A stretch of 64,000 nt of DNA, taken from Nitrososphaeraceae archaeon. Lineage in GTDB: Archaea > Thermoproteota > Nitrososphaeria > Nitrososphaerales > Nitrososphaeraceae. Numbering within the stretch: the stretch's first letter is position 1; each line of letters starts with the position of its first letter. The notes beneath the pieces were generated by a model, which ran no database searches, had not been told where the DNA came from, and saw only the letters and a list, made by a program, of their open reading frames with translations. Of the stretch, positions 8,055-15,818 are shown piece after piece. The position numbers and the translations under genes are program-made. The stretch lies in contig WHTU01000013.1 in NCBI GenBank assembly GCA_009377575.1, forward strand, positions 1-64,000, in the 5' to 3' direction.

Positions 8055-8918
8055 ATGTCTGACAAGAAAGAATTGCTAACGATAGCAGTCATAGCTGCAG
8101 CATTGATGATGGTATTAGGTACTTCAGTACCATCAAACGTCTTAGCAAGCACTAGTATTGAAGCCGCAGAACCAAGTGACGATAGTGGAAATGATGACAC
8201 TAGTAATAGTGGCGGTGGCGGTAGTGACGAGAACGCAGATGATAATAGTGGTGATAAGAGCAGCAATGACAATAGTGATAGTGGTAGTAAGGATGACGGA
8301 GGAAATGATGAAAATAGTGATGATAGTAGTGGCGATAGTTCCGACTCCAACAGCGGCGGCGTCCCTGAAGACTATCTGGGCGAATATTCAACCTGCGTTA
8401 CGGATCTATCCTCAGATGACAGCATACTGAGCCAAGATGATGTAGTTGATTGTTATGGGCAAGTTTTTGGTCCTAATCCGACTCATGAGCTAGGTCCATT
8501 GATGCAGACTAGTCCAAACACGCCTGCTACAAACATGCCAGGATTTGAAAATATGCCTTCTGCACTTCAACAACCAGGAGATCAACAACAGATGCAGCCA
8601 CTAGGTCAAACTCAGCCACAAGACGGACAACAACAACCAATTCAGCAACAACAATCATATCCTGCAGTAGGAGATCAACAACAGGTACAACCACTAGGTC
8701 AAACTCAGCCACAAGATGAACAACAGGTACAACCACTAGGTCAAACTCAGCCACAAGAAGGACAACAACAACCAATTCAGCAACAACAGCAACAACCACA
8801 ACCATATCCAGGTATGGGAGGCCAGCAACAAATGTCACCAACGGAGCTTCCTATTGACGCAGGAATCTTGGATGTAGAAACGATTAAAGAGATAGTAAAG
8901 AACAGATTAGCACAATAG
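8055..8918 (+). CDS. Secreted low-complexity protein with Asp/Ser-rich and Gln/Pro-repeat regions
   Basis: A 287-residue exported protein. The N-terminus MSDKKELLTIAVIAAALMMV and the following GTSVPSNVLAS form a clear Sec signal peptide. Residues about 38-100 are almost only Ser, Asp, Asn, Gly and Glu. A short ordered part with two Cys (TCVTDLSSDD and DVVDCYGQVFGPNP) follows. Residues about 170-262 are Gln/Pro-rich with repeated QPLGQTQPQ units, and a non-repetitive C-terminus (LPIDAGILDVETIKEIVKN) ends the protein. The acid segment suggests cation binding or an extended surface linker, but no function is known. Codon runs are repeat-driven, so length may vary between strains. Confidence 0.8.
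   Translation: MSDKKELLTIAVIAAALMMVLGTSVPSNVLASTSIEAAEPSDDSGNDDTSNSGGGGSDENADDNSGDKSSNDNSDSGSKDDGGNDENSDDSSGDSSDSNSGGVPEDYLGEYSTCVTDLSSDDSILSQDDVVDCYGQVFGPNPTHELGPLMQTSPNTPATNMPGFENMPSALQQPGDQQQMQPLGQTQPQDGQQQPIQQQQSYPAVGDQQQVQPLGQTQPQDEQQVQPLGQTQPQEGQQQPIQQQQQQPQPYPGMGGQQQMSPTELPIDAGILDVETIKEIVKNRLAQ
8570..8830 (+). repeat. Degenerate tandem repeats inside the Gln/Pro-rich gene
   Basis: A 26-base unit beginning CCACTAGGTCAAACTCAGCC recurs at 8598, 8691 and 8733, separated by CAA-rich spacers; a larger unit of about 93 bases also containing CAACAACAACCAATTCAGC is partly duplicated. Copies are near identical, pointing to recent duplication or gene conversion. They encode QPLGQTQPQ-type peptides. 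Confidence 0.85.
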
Positions 8919-9041
8919 AAAAATAGCTACCTGCAAACACACGATTTAGCGGTCAGCTAAATTCTTCCCCCTTTTTTGGTTACTAGATAATCCGTAAGAA
9001 TTAAAGAACCAAAATTTACATTCAAATATGAAAACTGCTTA

Positions 9042-9548
9042 ATGAACCTTTTTGCCATCCTATTGAAGCAAGATGACCCTTCAAAATGCACAGCTACTAA
9101 ACTGGCTAAATTTCGGCTACTGAAGACGATCGTTCGACCAAGGCATGACACTTTAGTCTTGAACCCATTTTCTAGGGTTTGTTTAACAAGAAATGATCGG
9201 GGTCTCTCCCCAGACCTATGCGTTATTGATTGTTCGTGGGAACGATCTGATACTGTCCTTCAAAGTAGAAAATGGCACTCCTATCCATTTTTACGCAAAT
9301 TACCTGCGTTACTGGCCGGAAATCCAGTCAACTACTCCAAATTAGGGAAACTTTCAAGTGTCGAGGCATTGGCAGGAGCGCTCCTGATACTGGGATATCA
9401 CACCGAAGCATCTATGATCCTTGACAAATTCAAGTGGGGACATACCTTCTACGAACTCAATTCGTATGTCTTACAAGAGTATGCCAAAGCTGAAAACGAG
9501 GACGAAGTGTATGATATTCAACGTCAGTACTTTGAGCAACGAGCTTAA
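9042..9548 (+). CDS. tsr3: Tsr3-type 16S rRNA aminocarboxypropyltransferase
   Basis: A 168-residue member of the DUF367/Tsr3 family. In eukaryotes Tsr3 adds the 3-amino-3-carboxypropyl group from SAM to a hypermodified pseudouridine of small-subunit rRNA; archaeal homologs act similarly. Diagnostic motifs are VIDCSWER (about residues 62-69), RKLPALLAGNPVNY (86-99) and GKLSSVEALAGALLILGY (102-119), followed by FKWGHTFYELN. The usual N-terminal RLI-like metal-binding region is short here, consistent with archaeal Tsr3. The gene lies directly upstream of the RNase P RNA gene on the same strand, so the two could be co-transcribed. Confidence 0.93.
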   Translation: MNLFAILLKQDDPSKCTATKLAKFRLLKTIVRPRHDTLVLNPFSRVCLTRNDRGLSPDLCVIDCSWERSDTVLQSRKWHSYPFLRKLPALLAGNPVNYSKLGKLSSVEALAGALLILGYHTEASMILDKFKWGHTFYELNSYVLQEYAKAENEDEVYDIQRQYFEQRA

Positions 9549-9573
9549 ATTATGGCGTAAGGTAACGATGAGA

Positions 9574-9876
9574 TGAGAAGTGGTGAGCTGGTGTGTGGGC
9601 TACTCGAAAGAGAGGAAACTCCTCCCTCTATGCAGGCACTCGGATCAGAGATGATCGGTCGGAGACGGTCGGCTCCGGAACAGAAAAGATATCCAGCCTG
9701 GACTAATAAAGCTGTGATGGTGGATAGCCTGAGTGTCCTTAACTGGAATGAAACTGCCGTCCCGAGTGGAGCAAGGCCAAATTGAGCGTTTAAGTTCCTG
9801 CAGCAGCTAAGGTAGGCCGCTAAGCGGAATCCCACTTAAAACAGAAGGAGGGTTACTGCCAGGACACCATTTCTCG
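9574..9876 (+). ncRNA. rnpB: RNase P RNA
   Basis: The catalytic RNA of RNase P, which trims the 5' leader of tRNA precursors. Three family landmarks are visible. CR-I is GAGAGGAAACTCCTCCC near 9612. CR-IV is GGAGCAAGGCCAAAT at 9768-9782, close to the universal sequence. CR-V is ACAGAAGGAGGGTTACT at 9841-9857. The universal P4 helix forms between 9617-9625 and 9847-9854 with eight pairs and the invariant bulged U at 9620. The ends pair as helix P1: 9575-9585 with 9865-9875, eleven pairs including one G-U. Size is about 303 bases. Open reading frames crossing this stretch are not genes. Confidence 0.96.
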
Positions 9877-9965
9877 ATTTAATTAAGAGCTTGCCTATTT
9901 TTTTCCCGTCTACCTAGGTACTAATTAATACAGGATAATCCCCAAGTATCTATTAATCGGATTAG

Positions 9966-10928
9966 TTGAGAACAACAATTTTTCCACAGACAAGTGCTTC
10001 AAGAGAACTGGCAGACACTTATGGCTACAATGAATGGATGATTGGTCGATTCCTTGAATACATGCCTGATGTGGAGAAATGTATATCTTCAATGGAAGCC
10101 CCTACAAGTACATATATCCGTACTAATGCCATAAAGATCGACCCAAATTCCCTTATATGCATGCTTGAAGCCAGGGATATTGAAGTCGAATCCACAGAAT
10201 TGCCTGATGTTTTTAGAGTAGTTCGTTCTGCCTTACCAATTGGAGCTACTCCCGAATATCTGGCTGGACTATATTACATTCAAGACCTTAGCTCATGTAT
10301 TGCCGTTGAGGAATTAGGTGTTTCATCTAGGCAGCAAAATTTGGACATGGCTTGTGCCCCTGGAGGTAAGACAACTTTCATGGCCCAGAAAATGTATAAC
10401 TCCGGAGCAATATGTGCCATTGAATATAATCGAAGACGGATCCCTTCCGTGATTTTTAATTTGTCTAGATGCGGAGTGATGAATACTTCATTATACAATA
10501 TTGATGCCAGGTCCGCAAGCAACTTAAATAGGAGATTCGATCGGGTGCTCCTCGATGCCCCATGTACCTGCGAAGGTATTATCTCTAAAGACAAAACAAG
10601 AAAAACTAGCCATTTTCCATCTGATATTGAAGAGTCAAGCCAAAGACAGCTGGAAATGCTTTTGGAAGCCATTAGGGTTGTCAAACAAGATGGCCTTATA
10701 ATTTACTCTACCTGCTCCTTTGCACCGGAGGAGAATGAACTGGTGATAAACGAATTGTTAGAGATCTCAGACAAAGCAGTCGTCATTGAACCCGTTCATC
10801 GTGGTCTTCCTGGCCTAACTCGTTTCGGCGATCGAAGATTCCATCCAAGCCTTAGTCGTACTGCTAGATTGTATCCACATTTACATAATACAGTTGGGTT
10901 TTTCATTGCAAAGCTAAAGGTGTGCTGA
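9966..10928 (+). CDS. NOL1/NOP2/Sun-family RNA (cytosine-5) methyltransferase
   Basis: A 320-residue SAM-dependent m5C RNA methyltransferase. An N-terminal substrate-binding part (residues 1-105) leads to YYIQDLSSCIAVEEL. The SAM-binding motif is LDMACAPGGKTTFMAQ (about 119-134), followed by EYNRRR. The two catalytic-cysteine motifs are LLDAPCTCEG (about 195-204) and IYSTCSFAPEENE (about 245-257). The position of modification on tRNA or rRNA cannot be deduced. Translation starts at TTG 9966, shortly after a TA-rich stretch. It is followed by the nip7-like gene after about 50 bases, suggesting an RNA-modification and ribosome-assembly transcription unit together with rnpB and tsr3. Confidence 0.93.
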   Translation: MRTTIFPQTSASRELADTYGYNEWMIGRFLEYMPDVEKCISSMEAPTSTYIRTNAIKIDPNSLICMLEARDIEVESTELPDVFRVVRSALPIGATPEYLAGLYYIQDLSSCIAVEELGVSSRQQNLDMACAPGGKTTFMAQKMYNSGAICAIEYNRRRIPSVIFNLSRCGVMNTSLYNIDARSASNLNRRFDRVLLDAPCTCEGIISKDKTRKTSHFPSDIEESSQRQLEMLLEAIRVVKQDGLIIYSTCSFAPEENELVINELLEISDKAVVIEPVHRGLPGLTRFGDRRFHPSLSRTARLYPHLHNTVGFFIAKLKVC

Positions 10929-10977
10929 TGAGCTATCTTTGACTCCTATTAATTATATTGCTTTTTAATGAGCAAGC

Positions 10978-11559
10978 TTGATACCATATAGAGAACCGAC
11001 GCGCGAGGAACTTACTCTGCTCCGTAGGAGCTTTGACCATTGGGGAATATTTGATTTCGTTCTCGACAAAGAGATACTGGTAAGAGAAAAAAGATACAAT
11101 GGCACTAAAATAAAGGAGGTATATTTAACCACAAAAGATAACTCGAAATTGTTATCGGAGAATACATCTCTCTCCTATATCGGGATGTTGATTGGGCACC
11201 TGAAGAGAAAGAGTTTTGTTCCTTCCATGGCAGGAGCGGATCTTATATCGAGAGTTGGCTTTAACTTTCCATATGTTACCGTTAACCAAACTGCTGAGGC
11301 TTTGGTATTGTACGGTCGGGACATAATGTATGCTTCCGTTGTAGATTATAGAGACCTGCGTAAAAATAATACTATTGTTATCATACTTAATGAAAATCGT
11401 GTGGCTATCGGCTTAGGAATAACTACGGTGCCTATTGACAAAAATAGCCACATAGTAGATAATAGGATCGTTATAAAGACGATAGTAGATTCTGGACACT
11501 ACCTGAGGAATGAGCGATGGATAGACAGGGGGATGGAGAGAGATAACCAAAAGATCTAG
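10978..11559 (+). CDS. Nip7-like ribosome biogenesis protein with PUA domain
   Basis: A 193-residue homolog of Nip7, an RNA-binding ribosome-assembly factor. The N-terminal alpha/beta domain starts IPYREPTREELTLLRRSF; the C-terminal PUA domain contains FPYVTVNQTAEALVLYGRDI, IVIILNENRVAIGLGIT and the terminal SGHYLRNE, which matches the family ending DIGEYVRHE. The start is TTG at 10978, because the frame is closed just upstream (stop at 10969) and no ATG is available in frame. It lies in the same direction as the m5C methyltransferase. The last 15 residues are polar and probably disordered. Confidence 0.85.
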   Translation: MIPYREPTREELTLLRRSFDHWGIFDFVLDKEILVREKRYNGTKIKEVYLTTKDNSKLLSENTSLSYIGMLIGHLKRKSFVPSMAGADLISRVGFNFPYVTVNQTAEALVLYGRDIMYASVVDYRDLRKNNTIVIILNENRVAIGLGITTVPIDKNSHIVDNRIVIKTIVDSGHYLRNERWIDRGMERDNQKI

Positions 11560-11644
11560 ACAAAAGCGGGAAGAGGCTCTATCACAGTACGAATTTCTAC
11601 TAGAATATATGCAAGTTAGTATGAATTCCTTAGAATAGAGCCAT

Positions 11645-12700
11645 CTATTTTCGCGTTTTTACAAGGACGAAAACAGCAACTGCGCCCATCATACCGCCAA
11701 GAACCAAGAGAACTTGTACCGGAAATCCTCCTGTAGCTGTAGCAGTCCCTGCTGGGGCCTCTTGAGTTACGACAGCAAACTCGGTATCACCGGTCTTTTG
11801 TATTTTGGAGAAGCCTGCTATGATCATTTGTGCAGACGGTGGAGGCGAAGTAGATTCGACTGTAATCGGTGTGCCATCCATCGTAGCGCTGGCTTGCTTT
11901 TCTGTTTCTTGGAACGTCCCTTCTCTAAAGCTGCTTTCTCCAAGAGAATATATTGATACTACTCTGGCACCTCCTATCTCCTCAAATCCAGAGCCTGCTG
12001 CTCCTGCTTGGCTGCCGGTCGGATCAAAGAGAAAATGCCATGTGTCCATTGGTCTTCCAATATCCTGAAAATTAAACAAGGGATCAGCCATAATTGATGA
12101 TGCTTCAGTATTCATTAATTGATCTGCAACACTTGAATGATTGGCCTGCAGAAGGCCAATTGGATGGTTGACATCAATATCTCCATAGGGGGTAGAAAGG
12201 GTTATGGAATCTGCAACGTTGATGGATCTCCAATCCAAGTCAACCACATCCGCAGTTTGATTCTCGCTGGACAGCGTAACTCCGGAGATAAATGAAGGCT
12301 TTAACTGCACATTGTATGAAAGTGATAATTCGTCTTCCGTTCCTCTTAGCTGACCGGTGTAGGTCAAACTTGCATTTGTGATTCTCACAGGACTACTTTT
12401 TTGGGATGCCATCGCATCATTAAATGCCTGTATAAGCTGAGGCATGCCATCTTCGTTGGCCTGCATAGTGAATCTGACAGTTTCAGATTTACCATTAAAC
12501 TCTTGCGCCAAAGGACTATTTGGAGGATATTTTAGAGTTAAAAATCTAATTGCACTCCAATCGACTTCCCCGTGTCCTGTAGTAGGTACCAAAGACGAAG
12601 TCATTTGAACTGCGTGCACATTCAAAATCTGACTAACGAGCAGGACAGACATCAAACCAAAGGAAAGAGTAAGAATTAAAACCTGCACATCAGAAATCAT
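11645..12700 (-). CDS. Membrane-anchored extracellular protein, unknown function
   Basis: A 351-residue surface protein. It begins with a hydrophobic signal or anchor segment (about residues 7-26, VLILTLSFGLMSVLLVSQIL) and ends with a transmembrane helix plus basic stop (VQVLLVLGGMMGAVAVFVLV then KTRK). The roughly 290 residues between are beta-rich with many Ser/Thr and no Cys, so an outward-facing domain is likely. Motifs such as TGHGEVDWSAIRFLTLKYPP and DIGRPMDTWHFLFDPTGSQ are not known to me from a named family. It probably belongs to a Thaumarchaeota-specific group of envelope proteins. The gene is convergent with the nip7-like gene. Confidence 0.75.
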   Translation of the reverse strand: MISDVQVLILTLSFGLMSVLLVSQILNVHAVQMTSSLVPTTGHGEVDWSAIRFLTLKYPPNSPLAQEFNGKSETVRFTMQANEDGMPQLIQAFNDAMASQKSSPVRITNASLTYTGQLRGTEDELSLSYNVQLKPSFISGVTLSSENQTADVVDLDWRSINVADSITLSTPYGDIDVNHPIGLLQANHSSVADQLMNTEASSIMADPLFNFQDIGRPMDTWHFLFDPTGSQAGAAGSGFEEIGGARVVSIYSLGESSFREGTFQETEKQASATMDGTPITVESTSPPPSAQMIIAGFSKIQKTGDTEFAVVTQEAPAGTATATGGFPVQVLLVLGGMMGAVAVFVLVKTRK

Positions 12701-12851
12701 CGTTTTCTTGCTTATATTCTTTTTTGAAGTTAGGAATTGTTGGCTTGATTAGGGCAAAACGTGAAGGTGAGTTGATCTGGAAGAAGAATCGCACCACAAG
12801 TAAACACGGCACAAAAACGACAACATCGAAAATTTTACATTCCTAAATGTT

Positions 12852-13793
12852 ATGTTAAAGTCAAGTCAGTTGATAACTATTCTTTCTGGTGGCACAGGTT
12901 CCATGAAACTAGTACGAGGGTTCAGTCAGATCGAAAGGTCGGTAGCAGTTATCCTGAACGTTGGCGATAATGTCTGGAAATATGGACTATACATTTGTCC
13001 TGACATTGACACCATATTATATGGGTTGTCAGGGCTCCTCGACACTCGTAGAGGGTGGGGAATGGAGGGTGACACATTCAATTTCATGGACCAGACAGGT
13101 AAACTAGGACAAGAGAACTGGTTTCGAATTGGTGATCGAGACCTGGCTACACATGTGCTCCGAACAGAGCTTATCCGAAACGGTATGACATTAACCAATG
13201 TAACTGAATACCTTCGATCAACTTACAAATTGAATGCTGAGCTGATCCCCATCTCTGATGATAGTATCGAGACCCGTATTATCACAAACCGTGGTGAACT
13301 AAATATCCAGGAATTCTGGGTCAAGTACAAAGCTGCGCCTAAGGTAGTCGGAGTAAAATATAAGGGAGCAAAGAATTCAAAGTTGGCGGCTAGAGTCTTG
13401 AAACTTATACGGAGCTCAGAAAGAATAGTTATCGCCCCCGCCAATCCTATAAGTAGCATTGGGCCATCACTTGCCGTCCCGGGCCTTAAGAATGAATTAT
13501 CAAAAATTAAAGAGAAGGTGATTGCCATTTCTCCTATTGTGGGCAAACATGCATTCAGCGGCCCAGCAGCCAAATATATGAAAGCCCTAAAACTGGAGAT
13601 ATCTCCTGTGGGGGTAGCCAAGTATTACTCAGATATAATAGGTACGTTTGTTATCTCAAAAAATGACCTTTTATTTGAAAGTGCAATTAAGAAACTAGGG
13701 TTGAATGTATATCTTACCGATATTGCAATGAATACATTACATGAGGAACGTAGGCTAGCTTCGTTCGTAGCCGGCGTTTCAGTGAGAATCTAG
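12852..13793 (+). CDS. cofD: 2-phospho-L-lactate transferase (F420 biosynthesis)
   Basis: Transfers the phospholactyl (or phosphoenolpyruvyl) group from its GDP-activated form to the deazaflavin Fo, giving F420-0. The N-terminal LSGGTGSMKLVRGF (about residues 11-24) is the family's nucleotide-binding motif, then VILNVGDN and GLYICPDIDTILYGLSGL (metal-binding Asp). Later motifs IAPANPISSIGPSLAVPG and AISPIVGKHAFSGPAAKYM are typical of CofD. Length (313) is normal. cofC follows after nine bases, so the two are one operon; cofE is found separately at 58768-59535. Confidence 0.95.
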   Translation: MLKSSQLITILSGGTGSMKLVRGFSQIERSVAVILNVGDNVWKYGLYICPDIDTILYGLSGLLDTRRGWGMEGDTFNFMDQTGKLGQENWFRIGDRDLATHVLRTELIRNGMTLTNVTEYLRSTYKLNAELIPISDDSIETRIITNRGELNIQEFWVKYKAAPKVVGVKYKGAKNSKLAARVLKLIRSSERIVIAPANPISSIGPSLAVPGLKNELSKIKEKVIAISPIVGKHAFSGPAAKYMKALKLEISPVGVAKYYSDIIGTFVISKNDLLFESAIKKLGLNVYLTDIAMNTLHEERRLASFVAGVSVRI

Positions 13794-13802
13794 GATACCG
13801 AC

Positions 13803-14558
13803 ATGGACATATGTGCAATTGTTCCTGTAAAGAATTTTCATCAAGCCAAATCAAGGCTTTCGGTTCTATTGCGCAAGGAGCAACGCGCAGAATTATCTCA
13901 ATTTTTACTACAAGACACTTTGAATACTCTGCTACTCTGCCGTGAACTGGCGAAGATTATTGTCGTGTCCAGTGATCCCTTGGTAAAGGAAATAACCCAG
14001 AACCTAGGATTGGAATGCCTATTTCAGTCTCAAGACAAGGGCGTCAACAGTGCAGTCAGATGCGCTGACAGATTTCTGAGTGCCAAGGGAAGTTGGGTCA
14101 GCATTACCCTACCGTGCGATTTACCGCTGCTTCTTGCCAAGGATATAGACGACCTGTGCCAAGTTATACCTAAAGAAGGAAACTCAGTTATCATATGTCC
14201 TTCATACAAATTTGATGGAACCAACCTTCTTGCACGGAGCCCATCGGACGTTATTACTGACACCAGATACGACAATGACAGCTTTCGGGGGCATCTTGAG
14301 GCTTCGATAGAAGCAGGTGCAATTACCCAGGTATTGCTATCCAATAGGCTAATGATCGATCTCGACACTCCTGAGGATCTGGAGCTTGTCTTGCTCGAGA
14401 ACGCATCATCAAAGAAGTCAATCTCATATCTCTGGCAGATGAAGAAAAATCATTTGCACCCGTCTTTCTCGCCGGCTTCAATAAAACCAAAGACAAAGGC
14501 AAGGACGAACCTAGATACAAGGGACGGCAGCGCCTCCACATCAGCTAGAGACGTCTAG
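13803..14558 (+). CDS. cofC: 2-phospho-L-lactate guanylyltransferase (F420 biosynthesis)
   Basis: Activates 2-phospholactate (or PEP) with GTP for F420 synthesis. The N-terminus IVPVKNFHQAKSRLSVLL is the nucleotidyltransferase signature of CofC; SSDPLVK and VSITLPCDLPLL (about residues 99-110) give the metal-binding acids, and LLARSPSDVI plus MIDLDTPEDLELV complete the fold. The family ends near residue 205; the additional 45 residues here are basic, Ser/Lys-rich and probably unstructured, an unusual extension. The gene lies nine bases after cofD and ten before a PD-(D/E)XK gene, so all three are likely co-transcribed. Confidence 0.92.
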   Translation: MDICAIVPVKNFHQAKSRLSVLLRKEQRAELSQFLLQDTLNTLLLCRELAKIIVVSSDPLVKEITQNLGLECLFQSQDKGVNSAVRCADRFLSAKGSWVSITLPCDLPLLLAKDIDDLCQVIPKEGNSVIICPSYKFDGTNLLARSPSDVITDTRYDNDSFRGHLEASIEAGAITQVLLSNRLMIDLDTPEDLELVLLENASSKKSISYLWQMKKNHLHPSFSPASIKPKTKARTNLDTRDGSASTSARDV

Positions 14559-14567
14559 AGAGTCAAA

Positions 14568-15236
14568 GTGAGCCAACATTCCATGCATCCAAATGTAAAC
14601 CTCATAGAAAAGAGTCTGCATGGCATTACTGATGGGACCATGACTTTCGATTGCTTTAGGGCGATAACAGGCATTAGAAGTGCGACTGTCGCAAATGAGA
14701 TCCTGAAGTTCTTGTTAGAAAGAGGAATAGGCAAGCGCCCTGGTGAGGCACTTCTTTCATTCTCGTCGACTGATAAATTGAGGACATCAATATTAGCTGT
14801 CAGTTTGGGCGCAGATGTCTTGAGAATCTCTCAATCCCTGTCGTGGAAAGACTTCGAAAGATTTGCATCAGAGATTCTGGTCAACTGTGGGTTCCAAACT
14901 ACGAACAACGTTCGGTTCACCAAGCCTCGAGCAGAAATTGATATTGTGGCAACCAAATCTCAGTTTGGCCTCTCCGTTGATTGCAAGCATTGGGCTAACA
15001 ATGGACGTCTCGCACTAGTAGAGCACACCCGGAAACAGATTCAAAGAACAGAGCGGCTGCTTAGCACCTCCTCCTTTGAGTTTACAAAAGTAGTTCCCGT
15101 GTTGCTTACCATTTATCCAAACGCTCTGTCATGTGACTCCAATCTTGTGCCCATTGTGGACATAAACAAGTTCCAGAGCTTTGTAGACGAAATCGAATCA
15201 AATATGGATAACGTATTCTGCATTAGCAGATACTAA
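14568..15236 (+). CDS. Mrr-like PD-(D/E)XK restriction endonuclease-fold protein
   Basis: A 222-residue protein with an N-terminal helical, probably DNA-binding, part (residues 1-90) and a C-terminal nuclease fold. The catalytic pattern is visible: helix DFERFASEILVNCGF (Glu), strand AEIDIVATK (Asp), then FGLSVDCKHWAN with the D-x-K triad residues. A later helix ARKQ-type segment (VEHTRKQIQRTERLLS) fits the Mrr_cat family. It may cut modified or branched DNA; no methyltransferase is adjacent, so a classical restriction system is not shown. The GTG start at 14568 lies ten bases after cofC. Its placement in an F420 operon is unexplained. Confidence 0.8.
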   Translation: MSQHSMHPNVNLIEKSLHGITDGTMTFDCFRAITGIRSATVANEILKFLLERGIGKRPGEALLSFSSTDKLRTSILAVSLGADVLRISQSLSWKDFERFASEILVNCGFQTTNNVRFTKPRAEIDIVATKSQFGLSVDCKHWANNGRLALVEHTRKQIQRTERLLSTSSFEFTKVVPVLLTIYPNALSCDSNLVPIVDINKFQSFVDEIESNMDNVFCISRY

Positions 15237-15292
15237 ATCTAACCTGCTATTTTCTTGCCTCAGAAGTATCAGCATGAATAACGATTGTATGC

Positions 15293-15778
15293 CTATACAT
15301 TTATCGATTTGTGTGCTTCCCAAACTTTGTCGCTTATATAATGCAGTGTTTGGATAACATGGCCTTTTTGTTCTTCCGCAGCTTTATCGCTATCAATTAA
15401 TGCTATGCCAACGGCTAAGGGTTTGTTATGGACTTCATCCTTGATCACGACTAAATCTCCCTTTTTAAAGGCATCAAATGCCGTAATTCCAGGCCTTGTT
15501 ACTTTTGCTCCATTACAGACAAAGCGAACTGCTCCCATATCTACTGTCACTGAAGGAAAGCGAGCTAGCAGTGCGACGTCTCCAAGAAAAGGAACAATAT
15601 TCTTCTCCTTGCCGACTTGAACCGCAGTAAATTCGTCTGACTTGTAGAATGATTCGTCTCCATCTACCTGATATTCCTTAATGGTCTTCAATTTAGGAAC
15701 AACATTCATTGGCCAGGAAGCCTCGATCCTTTTGACTAGCAATGCTGTGTCTCTCTTGGATAGAAAGGTTGACTTCAT
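15293..15778 (-). CDS. MCT-1-like RNA-binding protein with PUA domain
   Basis: A 161-residue protein with a pre-PUA domain (DUF1947-type, LSKRDTALLVKRIEASWP) and a C-terminal PUA domain (AVRFVCNGAKVTRPGITAFD, then KGDLVVIKDEVHNKPLAVGIA), as in eukaryotic MCTS1/Tma20. Relatives help tRNA release or reinitiation on the small subunit. A longer frame continues upstream, but it would run into the end of the citrate synthase gene in another frame; the ATG at 15778 gives the family's true N-terminus and leaves a 40-base spacer after citrate synthase. Both genes are probably in one transcript. Confidence 0.88.
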   Translation of the reverse strand: MKSTFLSKRDTALLVKRIEASWPMNVVPKLKTIKEYQVDGDESFYKSDEFTAVQVGKEKNIVPFLGDVALLARFPSVTVDMGAVRFVCNGAKVTRPGITAFDAFKKGDLVVIKDEVHNKPLAVGIALIDSDKAAEEQKGHVIQTLHYISDKVWEAHKSINV

Positions 15779-15818
15779 ATGATCATGACTTGTAGACTCA
15801 TTACAATTCCAGCAGTCT

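Noticed and set aside
8158-8841. Long frames in other phases over the repeat-rich secreted gene
   Set aside because: Repetitive CAA/GAT DNA opens several frames; only the frame with a signal peptide and non-repetitive C-terminus is convincing.
9573-9835. Open reading frames on both strands over the RNase P RNA locus
   Set aside because: The sequence there matches RNase P conserved regions and helices; the frames show no protein-family features.
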